From assembly GCA_003135415.1 (NCBI GenBank), contig PLBP01000027.1, positions 8,260 to 48,797 of the forward strand: DNA of 40,538 nucleotides, read 5' to 3'. Below the pieces are notes generated by a model. The model did no database searches. It was not told where the DNA came from and saw nothing but the letters and a program-made list of their open reading frames with translations. The stretch comes from Hyphomicrobiales bacterium. GTDB taxonomy: Bacteria; Pseudomonadota; Alphaproteobacteria; Rhizobiales; Xanthobacteraceae. Numbering within the stretch: the first letter of the stretch is position 1; each line of letters begins with the position of its first letter. The position numbers and the translations under genes were made by a program. Positions 14,642 through 22,062 of this stretch are shown piece after piece.

Positions 14642-15871
14642 TTACTGCGCCGCGGTCTTCACCGGCGCCGGACGGCCGACATAGCCCGACATCAGGATAA
14701 GCCCGGTTTCGCTGTCGCGAAGCGCAAACATGAACGGTTTATCGACTTTCATCTCCACGAGGTCGCGGCGCACCATTGCGCTCCGCTCGATGGAGACGGC
14801 GGTCGCGGCGGCTGCTTCCGAGCCCTCCTCGTCGACCCGCAAATAGGTCTTCTGGGTGATCGCGGAAATGCCGGCGAGGTTGATCGCGAGGCCGCCGAGC
14901 GCCATCGGCGACGAGCGGCCCTCCTTCAGGCCGAGCTTGTCGAGCGCATCCAGCATCTCGTTTTTGTCCTCGATGGTGAAGCGCGGCAGCGAGAGCTGCA
15001 CGCGTCCGGCCGCGAAGCCGTCGCCATAGAGCCAGCTCGCGACATCGGAAAATTCGCCGGCACTCGCGGGCTTGTCGTTGGTCGTGATCACGACGAAGGA
15101 GAAGCGGCTGTTCTTGTAGGGCAGATCGACGGCGACGAAGCGGCCGTCCTGGCGGTAGTCGGCGCGCGCGAACAGCTTCGCCATCATCTGCACCTCGAAG
15201 TCGGTGCCGCCGAGAAGGTGGAAAGGCTCGGTATGCGTCGCGGTCTTGGCGAACTGATCGAGCCAGGTTGCCTTGAAGTAGAGCGCGTCGAGCGCGACGA
15301 TGCCCGGCATCTTCGGACCCTGGTCGATAATCGAGGGGATCAGGCCCTTGGTTTTCTCCGAAACCCAATCGTTGATCGCCTTGATGGTGGCGGGATCCGA
15401 GAGATCGTCTTGCGTCACGCGCGCGCCGGTGGCGCGGAGCTTCCGCAGCGCTTCCTCGACGGGCTGGGACTTGGGATCGAACACAATCCAGTTGGCGAGC
15501 TTGAGGACGGTATCCTTATCCTCGACGCCCTTGCCAAGCTTGGTGACGAGGGTGCGCAGGTTTTCGAGATCGGCCGCGGCGGCGTTGGGATGCTCGGCGT
15601 CGAAGCCGAGCGTCTTGTAGAGCGCCGCGCGCATCGGGGCGTCGGCGCCGACATCGAGAAGCGAAAGCACCGCGGCGAGGCTCGCGGGCGAGACCACGAG
15701 GTTGTTGCCGACACCGCGCTCCTTCGCGAGCTGCTCAATGAGTTGCAGGGAAAGCCGCGATTGTGCTGCAAACACGCGATCACTCTCCGAGTGTTCCGCC
15801 GCGCCCAGCGCGATGGCTGAGCCGCAGAGGAGAGCCGCAGTGGCGGCCGCGGCGACGGATTTCCTGAACAT
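14642..15871 (-). CDS. Secreted serpin-family protease inhibitor
   Basis: A 409-aa protein. The ATG at 15871 follows GGAG at good spacing and starts a signal peptide (SVAAAATAALLCGSAIALG); the frame extends upstream but without support. The serpin fold is shown by NNLVVSPASLAAVLSLLDVGA, LYFKATWLDQF, VDLPYKNSRFSFVV, LSLPRFTIED and the C-terminal KPFMFALRDSETGLILMSG. The hinge of the reactive loop is VDEEGSEAAAATAV, close to the inhibitory consensus, so it should trap a serine or cysteine protease. By hinge counting the scissile bond falls near IERSAM, but the exact P1 is uncertain. Serpins are patchy in bacteria. It is divergent from the rhodanese gene. Confidence 0.92.
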   Translation of the reverse strand: MFRKSVAAAATAALLCGSAIALGAAEHSESDRVFAAQSRLSLQLIEQLAKERGVGNNLVVSPASLAAVLSLLDVGADAPMRAALYKTLGFDAEHPNAAAADLENLRTLVTKLGKGVEDKDTVLKLANWIVFDPKSQPVEEALRKLRATGARVTQDDLSDPATIKAINDWVSEKTKGLIPSIIDQGPKMPGIVALDALYFKATWLDQFAKTATHTEPFHLLGGTDFEVQMMAKLFARADYRQDGRFVAVDLPYKNSRFSFVVITTNDKPASAGEFSDVASWLYGDGFAAGRVQLSLPRFTIEDKNEMLDALDKLGLKEGRSSPMALGGLAINLAGISAITQKTYLRVDEEGSEAAAATAVSIERSAMVRRDLVEMKVDKPFMFALRDSETGLILMSGYVGRPAPVKTAAQ

Positions 15872-15982
15872 CATAGCTCCGTTTCGGATCTGTCGGCCCA
15901 TGAAGACGAGCCTTTCGCGCGACCATGGCCCAATTTTAGCCCAATCTTGACCGCGCCGGGGCAAGGTGCCACGAGAACCTTT

Positions 15983-16390
15983 ATGACTCAGAAAATTACC
16001 GTCAGTTCGGAAGCCATGGTGCAGGCGGCGACGCGCGAAATCGAAACCGTGCCGGCCGAAGAAGCGATCAAGCTGTTGGGGCGAAACGACGTGGTTTTCG
16101 TCGATATTCGCGATCCCCGCGAACTCCAGCGCGAGGGCAAAATTCCCGGCGCGTTTCACTGCCCGCGTGGCATGCTCGAATTCTGGATCGATCCGCAATC
16201 GCCCTATCACAAGGCGGTATTCGCGGATGACAAGAAATTCATCTTCTTCTGCGCGGGCGCCAAGCGCTCGGCGCTGGCGACCGAGACGGCGCAGCGGATG
16301 GGGCTAAAGCCGGTCGCGCATCTCGCCGGCGGCTTCGGCGGTTGGAAGAAAGCGGGCGGCCCGATCGAGATGGACGAAAAGAAGAAGTAA
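15983..16390 (+). CDS. Single-domain rhodanese
   Basis: A 135-aa cytoplasmic sulfurtransferase-like protein. The rhodanese domain fills it: VVFVDIRDPRELQREGKIPGA near the N terminus, the active-site loop FFCAGAKRSALA with its Cys, and HLAGGFGGWKKAGGP at the end. It could transfer sulfane sulfur to cyanide or another thiol; the true acceptor is unknown. The ATG at 15983 is preferred over one 36 bp upstream because the domain begins soon after it, though neither has a strong ribosome site. The gap of 111 bp to the divergent serpin probably holds both promoters. Confidence 0.9.
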   Translation: MTQKITVSSEAMVQAATREIETVPAEEAIKLLGRNDVVFVDIRDPRELQREGKIPGAFHCPRGMLEFWIDPQSPYHKAVFADDKKFIFFCAGAKRSALATETAQRMGLKPVAHLAGGFGGWKKAGGPIEMDEKKK

Positions 16391-16441
16391 TTCGCCGGCC
16401 ACGATCATCGTAAAAGCAGATAGAAAGCTCGAGAAATCAAT

Positions 16442-16657
16442 ATGTGTCAGCAATGGTTATTGGTATTCGGGCATCTGCTCGAATTGGCCGGCTTTCTGTT
16501 CGTCGCTTTTGAATTGCGCAAAATGTTCGCGCGCAAACGCCCGCAAGAGCGAGTGTTCATGCTCGGCGTCGTCTTGGTGGTTGTCGGCATGCTCTCGCAA
16601 ACGGCGGGCGGTTGGGTTGGCCGCATTCCACTCGATTTTTTCAAGAGCTGCTACTAG
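16442..16657 (+). CDS. Small two-helix membrane protein, 71 aa
   Basis: A 71-aa protein with two hydrophobic helices (about 5-24 and 39-56) joined by the basic loop RKMFARKRPQER, and ending in FFKSCY. It is probably a small inner-membrane protein. I do not know the family. It follows the rhodanese gene by 51 bp on the same strand; the ribosome site is weak (GAGAAA). Confidence 0.55.
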   Translation: MCQQWLLVFGHLLELAGFLFVAFELRKMFARKRPQERVFMLGVVLVVVGMLSQTAGGWVGRIPLDFFKSCY

Positions 16658-16753
16658 GCCAATACCAAGCCGCGGAACCTATAAGGCATGTCTGCGAGCG
16701 GACATTGCGCCGGGCGGGTTCCACCCCCATTTGACTGCCCTGAGAGGGTGGTC

Positions 16754-17149
16754 ATGGCCGGAAATCAAGGTTTTGCGGGCACGTCGGATTCGCTTCGTGA
16801 GCGGCTGGACCGGCTCGACAGTCTATCGCGGCTTCTCGATATCGCCTTCACGGTGCCGGGGACCAACATCCGCTTCGGCGCTGAATCCATTATGCGGCTC
16901 GTCCCGGGGATCGGCGACGCGGCGGCGTCCGCGCTTTCGTGTCTCATTCTCTATGAGGCGCATCGGCTCGGCGTTTCGCGTCGGGTGATGATCCGGATGG
17001 CCGGCAATGTCGCGATCGAGGCCGTGGCCGGCGCGGTGCCGGTTATCGGCGATCTGTTCGACGTCGCCTTTCGCGCCAATCGGCGCAATGTTCAGATCTT
17101 GCGCGAGCATTTTGGTGTCGAGATTGCCGGCAAAGCGCGCAACATTTGA
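16754..17149 (+). CDS. DUF4112 family protein
   Basis: A 131-aa protein matching DUF4112: LDSLSRLLDIAFTVPGT, then IMRLVPGIGDAAASALSCL and AGAVPVIGDLFDVAFRANRRN, with the family's paired PGIGD/PVIGD motifs and two hydrophobic stretches. Function of the family is not established. The ATG at 16754 with GAGAGGGTGG before it is preferred over a start 66 bp upstream. It converges on the TetR gene with 27 bp between. Confidence 0.85.
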   Translation: MAGNQGFAGTSDSLRERLDRLDSLSRLLDIAFTVPGTNIRFGAESIMRLVPGIGDAAASALSCLILYEAHRLGVSRRVMIRMAGNVAIEAVAGAVPVIGDLFDVAFRANRRNVQILREHFGVEIAGKARNI

Positions 17150-17176
17150 GGCGTAACGGCCCGGCGCCACCCGCCG

Positions 17177-17785
17177 CTACTTTAAATGCGAATCGATGAT
17201 CGTCTCGCCCAGCCGCACAAGCCGCGCGGCGGGCCCCTTGGCCCCTAAGCTTTGCGCGCACACCCAGGCACCCTCGATCAGCAAGAATAATTCGTCGGCC
17301 AATAGTTCGGGCTTTTTGGCACCCGCGGCCTTGCAAAGTAGCGCCAGCTGTTGGCGCTTGCCCTGCTTGTGCTTCTCGATGACGCAGCGGGCAGGGTGAT
17401 GCTTCTCCGGTAGTTCGACCGCGGCATTGGCGAGTGCACAGCCGCGGGACTGCGGATTGGTGATGTTGTCGCCGACATACTGGAGCCACGCCGCGAGCTG
17501 CTTGCGCGGCTCACGCGGATGCTTGCGCTCGAGTTCGCACCAAATGCCGTCGACGGTTTGCGCGAGACCGCGCAAATATTCGGCGACGAGTTCGTCCTTC
17601 GACGCGAAGTGGCGATAGAGCGTCATCTTATTGGTGCCTGCCGCCTCCGCGATCGCCTCGACGCCGATTGCGCGGATGCCATGCCGATAAAAGAGATCGC
17701 GCGCGACCGCGAGAATGCGCTCGCGCGGCGGCGGGTCTCGGGCTTCTTCGCGTCCGCTTGCGGCTTTGGTCGAAGTTTTGCTCAT
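17177..17785 (-). CDS. TetR-family regulator, probable repressor of nemA
   Basis: A 202-aa one-component regulator. The N-terminal TetR helix-turn-helix is clear: RERILAVARDLFYRHGIRAIGVEAIAEAAGTNKMTLYRHFASKDELVAEYL. This motif is given here in overlapping parts by residue: the DNA-binding domain spans about 20-70. The C-terminal ligand domain holds Cys in GIWCELE, GCALAN, ARCVIE, LLCKAAG and WVCAQ, so thiol-based sensing of electrophiles is possible. It is divergent from a small gene and an ene-reductase; palindromic sites lie in the gap (17825-17894). By analogy with NemR it probably represses them. Confidence 0.88.
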   Translation of the reverse strand: MSKTSTKAASGREEARDPPPRERILAVARDLFYRHGIRAIGVEAIAEAAGTNKMTLYRHFASKDELVAEYLRGLAQTVDGIWCELERKHPREPRKQLAAWLQYVGDNITNPQSRGCALANAAVELPEKHHPARCVIEKHKQGKRQQLALLCKAAGAKKPELLADELFLLIEGAWVCAQSLGAKGPAARLVRLGETIIDSHLK

Positions 17786-17824
17786 GGTTCTTTTTTGGCT
17801 CTTGTTTTGGCTCTTAACGGGGAT

Positions 17825-17894
17825 GTTACCGGTCAGCGCTTGACAGCGATGTTACCGGTCGGTAACTAATTCACCAATGTTACCGATCGGTACC
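17825..17894. promoter_or_regulatory. TetR operator cluster and promoter
   Basis: Three related sites: a perfect palindrome GTTACCGGTCGGTAAC (17851-17866; arms GTTACCG/CGGTAAC), a near-perfect GTTACCGATCGGTACC (17879-17894) and a half site GTTACCGGTC (17825-17834). A consensus -35 TTGACA lies at 17840-17845 on the plus strand, so the central palindrome would sit between -35 and -10 and block the promoter of the 71-aa gene and the reductase. The -10 hexamer itself is poorly defined. Autoregulation of the divergent TetR gene is likely. Confidence 0.75.
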
Positions 17895-17951
17895 ACGGCT
17901 GGAGATAGGGGTCACGCCCTTTCTTCGCCACCGAACCAAGTGGAGAGCCCC

Positions 17952-18167
17952 ATGAACCGCGTCATTTTCTCCAAGCCCAGTGCGCAGAGCGTATTCGGCA
18001 AAACCACCCAAACATTCCCCGAAGTGCTTTCGGACCCGCTGACGCGGGTGCTGATGGCGGCCGACGGGGTCGATGCCGAGGCGTTAGAGGCGGAGCTGCG
18101 CGAGATCGCGGCCAAGCTTTCACCCGCCGCAGACGATTCTCGCGGCTTTTGCACCGGATTCTGCTGA
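17952..18167 (+). CDS. Small protein with C-terminal Cys pair, 71 aa
   Basis: A 71-aa protein with a good ribosome site (GGAG) before the ATG at 17952. It has no membrane segment; the middle (VDAEALEAELREIAAKL) looks like an amphipathic helix and the last residues are RGFCTGFC, leaving two Cys at the extreme C terminus. It is the first gene after the TetR operators and precedes the ene-reductase by 112 bp. I do not recognise a family. A role as redox or electrophile-reactive partner is speculation from position and Cys content. Confidence 0.65.
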   Translation: MNRVIFSKPSAQSVFGKTTQTFPEVLSDPLTRVLMAADGVDAEALEAELREIAAKLSPAADDSRGFCTGFC

Positions 18168-18279
18168 ACGCGCGCCAACTTTCGAATTCCGCGCTTACGC
18201 GGCCTCGCCGGGCGGCCGATCCGCCCCTCGCCCCCAGGATGCCGCCCGGCGCTTTCTTTCCCGAACCAGGAGTTACGTC

Positions 18280-19386
18280 ATGAACGTCAGCCCATCGAAA
18301 TCCTCGCTTGCGAGCGGTGCCGCGCGCTACCAAAGCCTGTTGTCGCCCTATCGGCTCGGCGAACTTTCGCTGAGCAACCGCATGGTGCTGGCACCGATGA
18401 CGCGGAGCCGCGCCCTCGAGGGCAACGTGCCGAATCCGCTCGCGGCCACCTATTACGCCCAGCGCGCCGGCGCCGGCCTCATCGTGACCGAGGCGTCGCA
18501 GATAAGCCCGCAGGGCGTCGGCTATATCCGCACACCCGGCATTCATTCGAAGGAACAGGTCGCGGGCTGGAAGAAGGTCACGGATGCCGTGCATCGCGCC
18601 GGCGGAAAAATATTCCTGCAGCTATGGCATGTTGGCCGCATCTCGCATCCGGATTTTCACGGTGGCGAATTGCCGGTGGCGCCGTCGGCGGTGGCGGCCG
18701 AAGGCACTGTCTTTACTCCGAAGGGCCCGCAGAAAATGGTGACGCCGCGCGCGCTGGCAGCGAGCGAGCTTCCCGGCATCGTGGAGCAGTTCAAGCGCGG
18801 CGCCGAGAACGCCCAAGAAGCGGGCTTCGACGGTGTCGAAATTCACGGCGCCAATGGCTACCTGCTCGACCAATTTACCCGCGACGGTACCAACAAGCGT
18901 ACCGACGCCTATGGCGGCAGCGTCAAGAATCGCGCGCGGTTCCCGCTCGAGGTTGCCGAGGCGGTGATCGGCGTGTGGGGGCCGGGCCGCGTCGGCTATC
19001 GCATCGCACCGAACAGCCCGTTCAACTCGATGGCGGATTCAAATCCGGTCGAGATCTTTTCTTACCTTGCCGCGGAATTGGACGCGCGCGGTGCGGTTTA
19101 TCTTCATGTCGTCGATCCCGCTGCCGATGGCGCCAAGCGCATTTCACCGATCCTGCAGGAAATCTTCGAGGGCACCTACATCGTCAATGGCGGCTTTGAC
19201 GCCGAAGCGGCGGACACGGCGATCCATCACGCAGAGACCGATCTCGCCGCCTTCGGTAAGCCGTTTCTCGCCAATCCCGATCTGCCGGAGCGCTACCGTA
19301 TCAAGGCGGCCCTCAATGCCGCCGACCAGGCGACCTTCTATGCGGGCGAGGAAAAGGGCTACACGGATTATCCCGCGCTCGCCTGA
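18280..19386 (+). CDS. nemA: NemA-type ene-reductase (Old Yellow Enzyme family)
   Basis: A 368-aa FMN-dependent NAD(P)H reductase that reduces activated C=C bonds or nitro compounds such as N-ethylmaleimide. The TIM-barrel motifs are visible: NRMVLAPMTRSRA, QLWHVGRISHP, the His/Asn substrate-binding pair in EIHGANGYLLDQF, and TDAYGGSVKNRARF. The C terminus contains GKPFLANPDLPERYR, typical of the family. Length matches. Downstream of a TetR gene with palindromic operators, the layout recalls nemR-nemA, so induction by electrophiles is likely. A strong terminator follows 17 bp after the stop. Confidence 0.93.
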   Translation: MNVSPSKSSLASGAARYQSLLSPYRLGELSLSNRMVLAPMTRSRALEGNVPNPLAATYYAQRAGAGLIVTEASQISPQGVGYIRTPGIHSKEQVAGWKKVTDAVHRAGGKIFLQLWHVGRISHPDFHGGELPVAPSAVAAEGTVFTPKGPQKMVTPRALAASELPGIVEQFKRGAENAQEAGFDGVEIHGANGYLLDQFTRDGTNKRTDAYGGSVKNRARFPLEVAEAVIGVWGPGRVGYRIAPNSPFNSMADSNPVEIFSYLAAELDARGAVYLHVVDPAADGAKRISPILQEIFEGTYIVNGGFDAEAADTAIHHAETDLAAFGKPFLANPDLPERYRIKAALNAADQATFYAGEEKGYTDYPALA

Positions 19387-19403
19387 GCGATTTTTTGCAA
19401 AGC

Positions 19404-19448
19404 AACAAAGCGGCGGAACCAAATATTGGTTTCGCCGCTTTGTTTTAT
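19404..19448. terminator. Rho-independent terminator after nemA
   Basis: A 19-bp stem (arms AACAAAGCGGCGGAACCAA and its complement, one G-T pair) with loop ATA, followed by TTTT. A-rich sequence on the other side means it could work in both directions, though the next gene runs the same way. Confidence 0.85.
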
Positions 19449-19529
19449 TCCGGTAAGCCACGGAATTTTCTGTTACGTTGACGGCCGCTCGCTTTCCTCG
19501 AAAGATGAGCGGATAAACGGGAGGTTCCC

Positions 19530-19928
19530 ATGGAAAATTTTCTTCGCCCCTGGTCTTCGCAACTTCTGAGCGTCTTGCGCATCGTGGCGGGGCTCATCTT
19601 GTTTCACCACGGCACGTCGAAATTTCTGGGCTTTCCGGCGAGCCAGTTCACCGGCGTTTCGCCCATGACGATGGTCGGTGCAGCCGGCGTCCTCGAGCTG
19701 ATTGGCGGCGCGTTGTTGACCATCGGTCTATTCACGCGTTGTGCCGCGCTTATTCTCTCGGGCATGTGCGCGGTTGCTTATTTCTACGCCCACATCCCGC
19801 GTAGTTTTTTCCCGTTTCTCAACGGCGGCGAGACCGTGATCCTTTTCACCTTCGCGCTGCTCTACATCGCCGCGGCGGGTGGCGGTGCTTGGAGTGTCGA
19901 TAAGGCGTGGCGGGGAAAGAAGGATTAG
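19530..19928 (+). CDS. DoxX family membrane protein
   Basis: A 132-aa protein with four hydrophobic helices, matching the DoxX family: LRIVAGLILFHHGTSKFLG in the first helix, GVLELIGGALLTIGLFTR in the second, then MCAVAYFYAHIPRSFFP and a last helix. Members are linked to oxidoreductase or redox-stress complexes, but the role of this one is unknown. GGGAGG lies shortly before the ATG at 19530. It stands alone between a terminator and a REP. Confidence 0.88.
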   Translation: MENFLRPWSSQLLSVLRIVAGLILFHHGTSKFLGFPASQFTGVSPMTMVGAAGVLELIGGALLTIGLFTRCAALILSGMCAVAYFYAHIPRSFFPFLNGGETVILFTFALLYIAAAGGGAWSVDKAWRGKKD

Positions 19929-19942
19929 GACAGCAGATCAAG

Positions 19943-20064
19943 CGTCATCCTGAGGTGCGAACGAGCGCAAGCGAGTGAGCCTCGAAGGGTGGCGCGCTTG
20001 CTCGGTCGGTCGCCGTCATCCTTCGAGGCTCGACCGCTTCGCGGTCTCGCGCCTCAGGATGACG
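19943..20064. repeat. REP palindrome, CGTCATCCTGAGG family
   Basis: A long imperfect inverted repeat bounded by CGTCATCCTGAGGTGCGA and CGCGCCTCAGGATGACG, with inner arms GCCTCGAAGG and CCTTCGAGGC. To my knowledge this is a common intergenic palindrome of Bradyrhizobium-like genomes. It could fold in RNA as a long stem after doxX. Confidence 0.8.
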
Positions 20065-20171
20065 GGTACAGGCGTGGCAAGTTCGGCCATGAAGAATAAA
20101 GATCGAACCGATTAAATCTCCGCGCTTGCGTCTCGGCGCCTCCCTCGGCCATCTTGGCAGGGGAGACTCCG

Positions 20172-20822
20172 ATGGCGCTCACGCTCGTGCTCGGCAACAA
20201 GAACTACTCGTCCTGGTCGCTCAGGCCCTATCTCGCGCTCGCGCACCACAAGATTGCGTTCGAGGAAATCGTCATTCCGCTCTATGAGGGCGACTTTAAG
20301 CAAGCCATCTTGAAGCATTCGCCGGCGGGCAAGGTGCCGGTGCTGGTCGACGGCGAGATCGCGGTCTGGGAATCGCTCGCGATCCTCGATTATCTCGCGG
20401 AGAAATTTCCGAAGCTCGCGCTCTGGCCCGCCGATCTCGCGGCGCGGGCGCAGGCGCGGGCGATTTCAGCCGAAATGCACGCAGGCTTCGCGGCGCTCCG
20501 TAAGGCATGCCCGATGAATTTAAAGCGCGTACCGCGGCCGATCGTTATACCGCCCGAGGCCATTGCCGACGTCGAGCGGGTCGCGCAAATCTGGAACGAC
20601 ACGCGCGAGCGTTACGGCCAGGGCGGGCATTTCCTGTTCGGCGATTTTTCCGCGGCCGATTGCATGTACGCGCCAGTCGCGACCCGCATTCGCAGCTATT
20701 CAGTTCCGGTCGATCTTGTATCGAGCGCCTATGTCGACGCCATTCACGCGCTGCCAGTCTTTAGCGCCTGGCGCGAGGCCGGGCTGAAGGAGCCATGGAC
20801 GATGGCCTATGATCAGCTTTGA
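20172..20822 (+). CDS. Glutathione S-transferase family protein
   Basis: A 216-aa cytosolic protein. The N-terminal thioredoxin fold opens LVLGNKNYSSWSLRPYLAL, where the Ser residues occupy the glutathione-activating position, followed by the cis-Pro region GKVPVLVDGEIAVWESLAI with the conserved Glu-Ser that binds the glutathione glutamyl group. The helical C-terminal domain contains FLFGDFSAADCMYAP, matching the family capping box. The substrate is unknown. ATG at 20172 has GGGGAGA upstream. Confidence 0.9.
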   Translation: MALTLVLGNKNYSSWSLRPYLALAHHKIAFEEIVIPLYEGDFKQAILKHSPAGKVPVLVDGEIAVWESLAILDYLAEKFPKLALWPADLAARAQARAISAEMHAGFAALRKACPMNLKRVPRPIVIPPEAIADVERVAQIWNDTRERYGQGGHFLFGDFSAADCMYAPVATRIRSYSVPVDLVSSAYVDAIHALPVFSAWREAGLKEPWTMAYDQL

Positions 20823-21044
20823 CGATCAAACAAAAGCTTTGAGAGCGGCGCGTGTGCAAAGCCGGGAAGATTTTTAAAGCGCTCCTCCGGCGGTCGTAAG
20901 ATTTCCATATCCAACCTCTCTTCCGAATCATATTGACTCGCGACACGCGAGGCGACTCGGGGATGCATGCCGATTCGCGATTCCAGCTTTGCGCCCCTTG
21001 CGACTCAGCCTAGCTTCCGCCCCGAAAAGACTCGGGAGAACGCG

Positions 21045-21752
21045 GTGGCGAGCACGATGGTGAGCAGATCGGCCAGAAAATACTGGGCCGAGGGCATCGG
21101 CACCTTCTGGCTCGTCTTCGCCGGCATCGGCACCGTGCTCCTCGACACCGCCACCGGGAATATCGGGATTGCGCTCGCCTTCGGGCTCGCGGTGCTGACG
21201 GCGGCCTACGCCATCGGCCGCGTCTCGGGCGGCCATTACAATCCGGCGGTCAGCGTCGGGCTCGCGGTCGCGGGCCGCCTGCCGCACCGGGAGATCGTCC
21301 CTTACATCCTCTCGCAGCTCGCCGGCGGCATTCTCGCGGCGTTTCTGTTGTGGCTGATCGCGAACGGCAAGGCCGGTTTCACCGTCGATGGCTTCGCCTC
21401 GAACGGCTACGAAGCCCATTCGCCGGGCAGCTACGGTTTGCTTGCCTGCGCCCTCATCGAGATCGTGGCGACTGCCTTATTCGTGACGGTGATTCTCGGC
21501 GTCACGGCGCGGAAGGCACATGCGAGCTTGGCGCCACTTGCGATCGGGTTCGCGCTCACGCTCGCGCATTTGGCCTCGCTGCCGGTTTCCGGCACTGGGC
21601 TTAATCCCGCGCGTTCGACCGCGACCGCGCTGGTGGCGGCGGCGGGTGGCACCTCATGGCCACTGTTGGAATTGTGGCTCTACTGGCTCGCGCCGCTCGT
21701 CGGCGGCGCGGTGGCGGGCTGGGCGTATCGGGAGATTTTCGCCGACGAATAG
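21045..21752 (+). CDS. aqpZ: Aquaporin Z-type channel
   Basis: A 235-aa water channel of the MIP family with six helices. Both pore motifs are intact: GGHYNPAVSVGL and GTGLNPARSTATAL (NPA boxes). GIGTFWLVFAGIGTVLL is the first helix; Arg after the second NPA is the selectivity-filter residue. GTG at 21045 with GGGAG seven bases before is chosen; it gives the normal family length, while the open frame to 20967 adds an unlikely tail. ATG at 21057 is another option. The gap 20823-21044 shows nothing I can name. Confidence 0.94.
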   Translation: MASTMVSRSARKYWAEGIGTFWLVFAGIGTVLLDTATGNIGIALAFGLAVLTAAYAIGRVSGGHYNPAVSVGLAVAGRLPHREIVPYILSQLAGGILAAFLLWLIANGKAGFTVDGFASNGYEAHSPGSYGLLACALIEIVATALFVTVILGVTARKAHASLAPLAIGFALTLAHLASLPVSGTGLNPARSTATALVAAAGGTSWPLLELWLYWLAPLVGGAVAGWAYREIFADE

Positions 21753-21851
21753 AGTTCGCCCTCCTTTCCTCGGAAGAAGGAAGGGCGTCTTGCGCCCCCG
21801 GCCCCCTCGGCCGGGAAGCCTCTGAAGAGGCGGGTGAGGGGTGGCGACGGC

Positions 21852-21996
21852 CCATCCTCACTCCTCACCCGGCGCCTCTCTCAAAACTACACCTCTCCCC
21901 TTGGGGGAGAGGTCGTGCCGAAGGCGCGGGTGAGGGGTAACCTTCTCGATTATCGTATTCCCCTCACCCCAACCCTCTCCCCACTGGGGAGAGGGA
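21852..21996. repeat. Two REP palindromes, CCTCTCCCC/GGGGAGAGG family
   Basis: A first hairpin with arms ACCTCTCCCC/GGGGGAGAGGT (21891-21912) is flanked by CCTCACCC and GGGTGAGGGG. A second has arms CCCTCTCCCC/GGGGAGAGGG and loop ACT (21973-21995). Related sequence is at 25681-25830. They fill most of the 310-bp gap between aqpZ and the carboxylase gene. Confidence 0.8.
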
Positions 21997-22062
21997 GATT
22001 GATCGCGGCGACCATTTGCTAATTTCGGTTCGGCACGGCAGTTTGCGCGCGGGGAAGCATCC

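Noticed and set aside
20761-20946. 61-codon minus-strand frame after the GST gene
   Set aside because: It overlaps the GST 3' end, has no ribosome site and shows no recognisable features.
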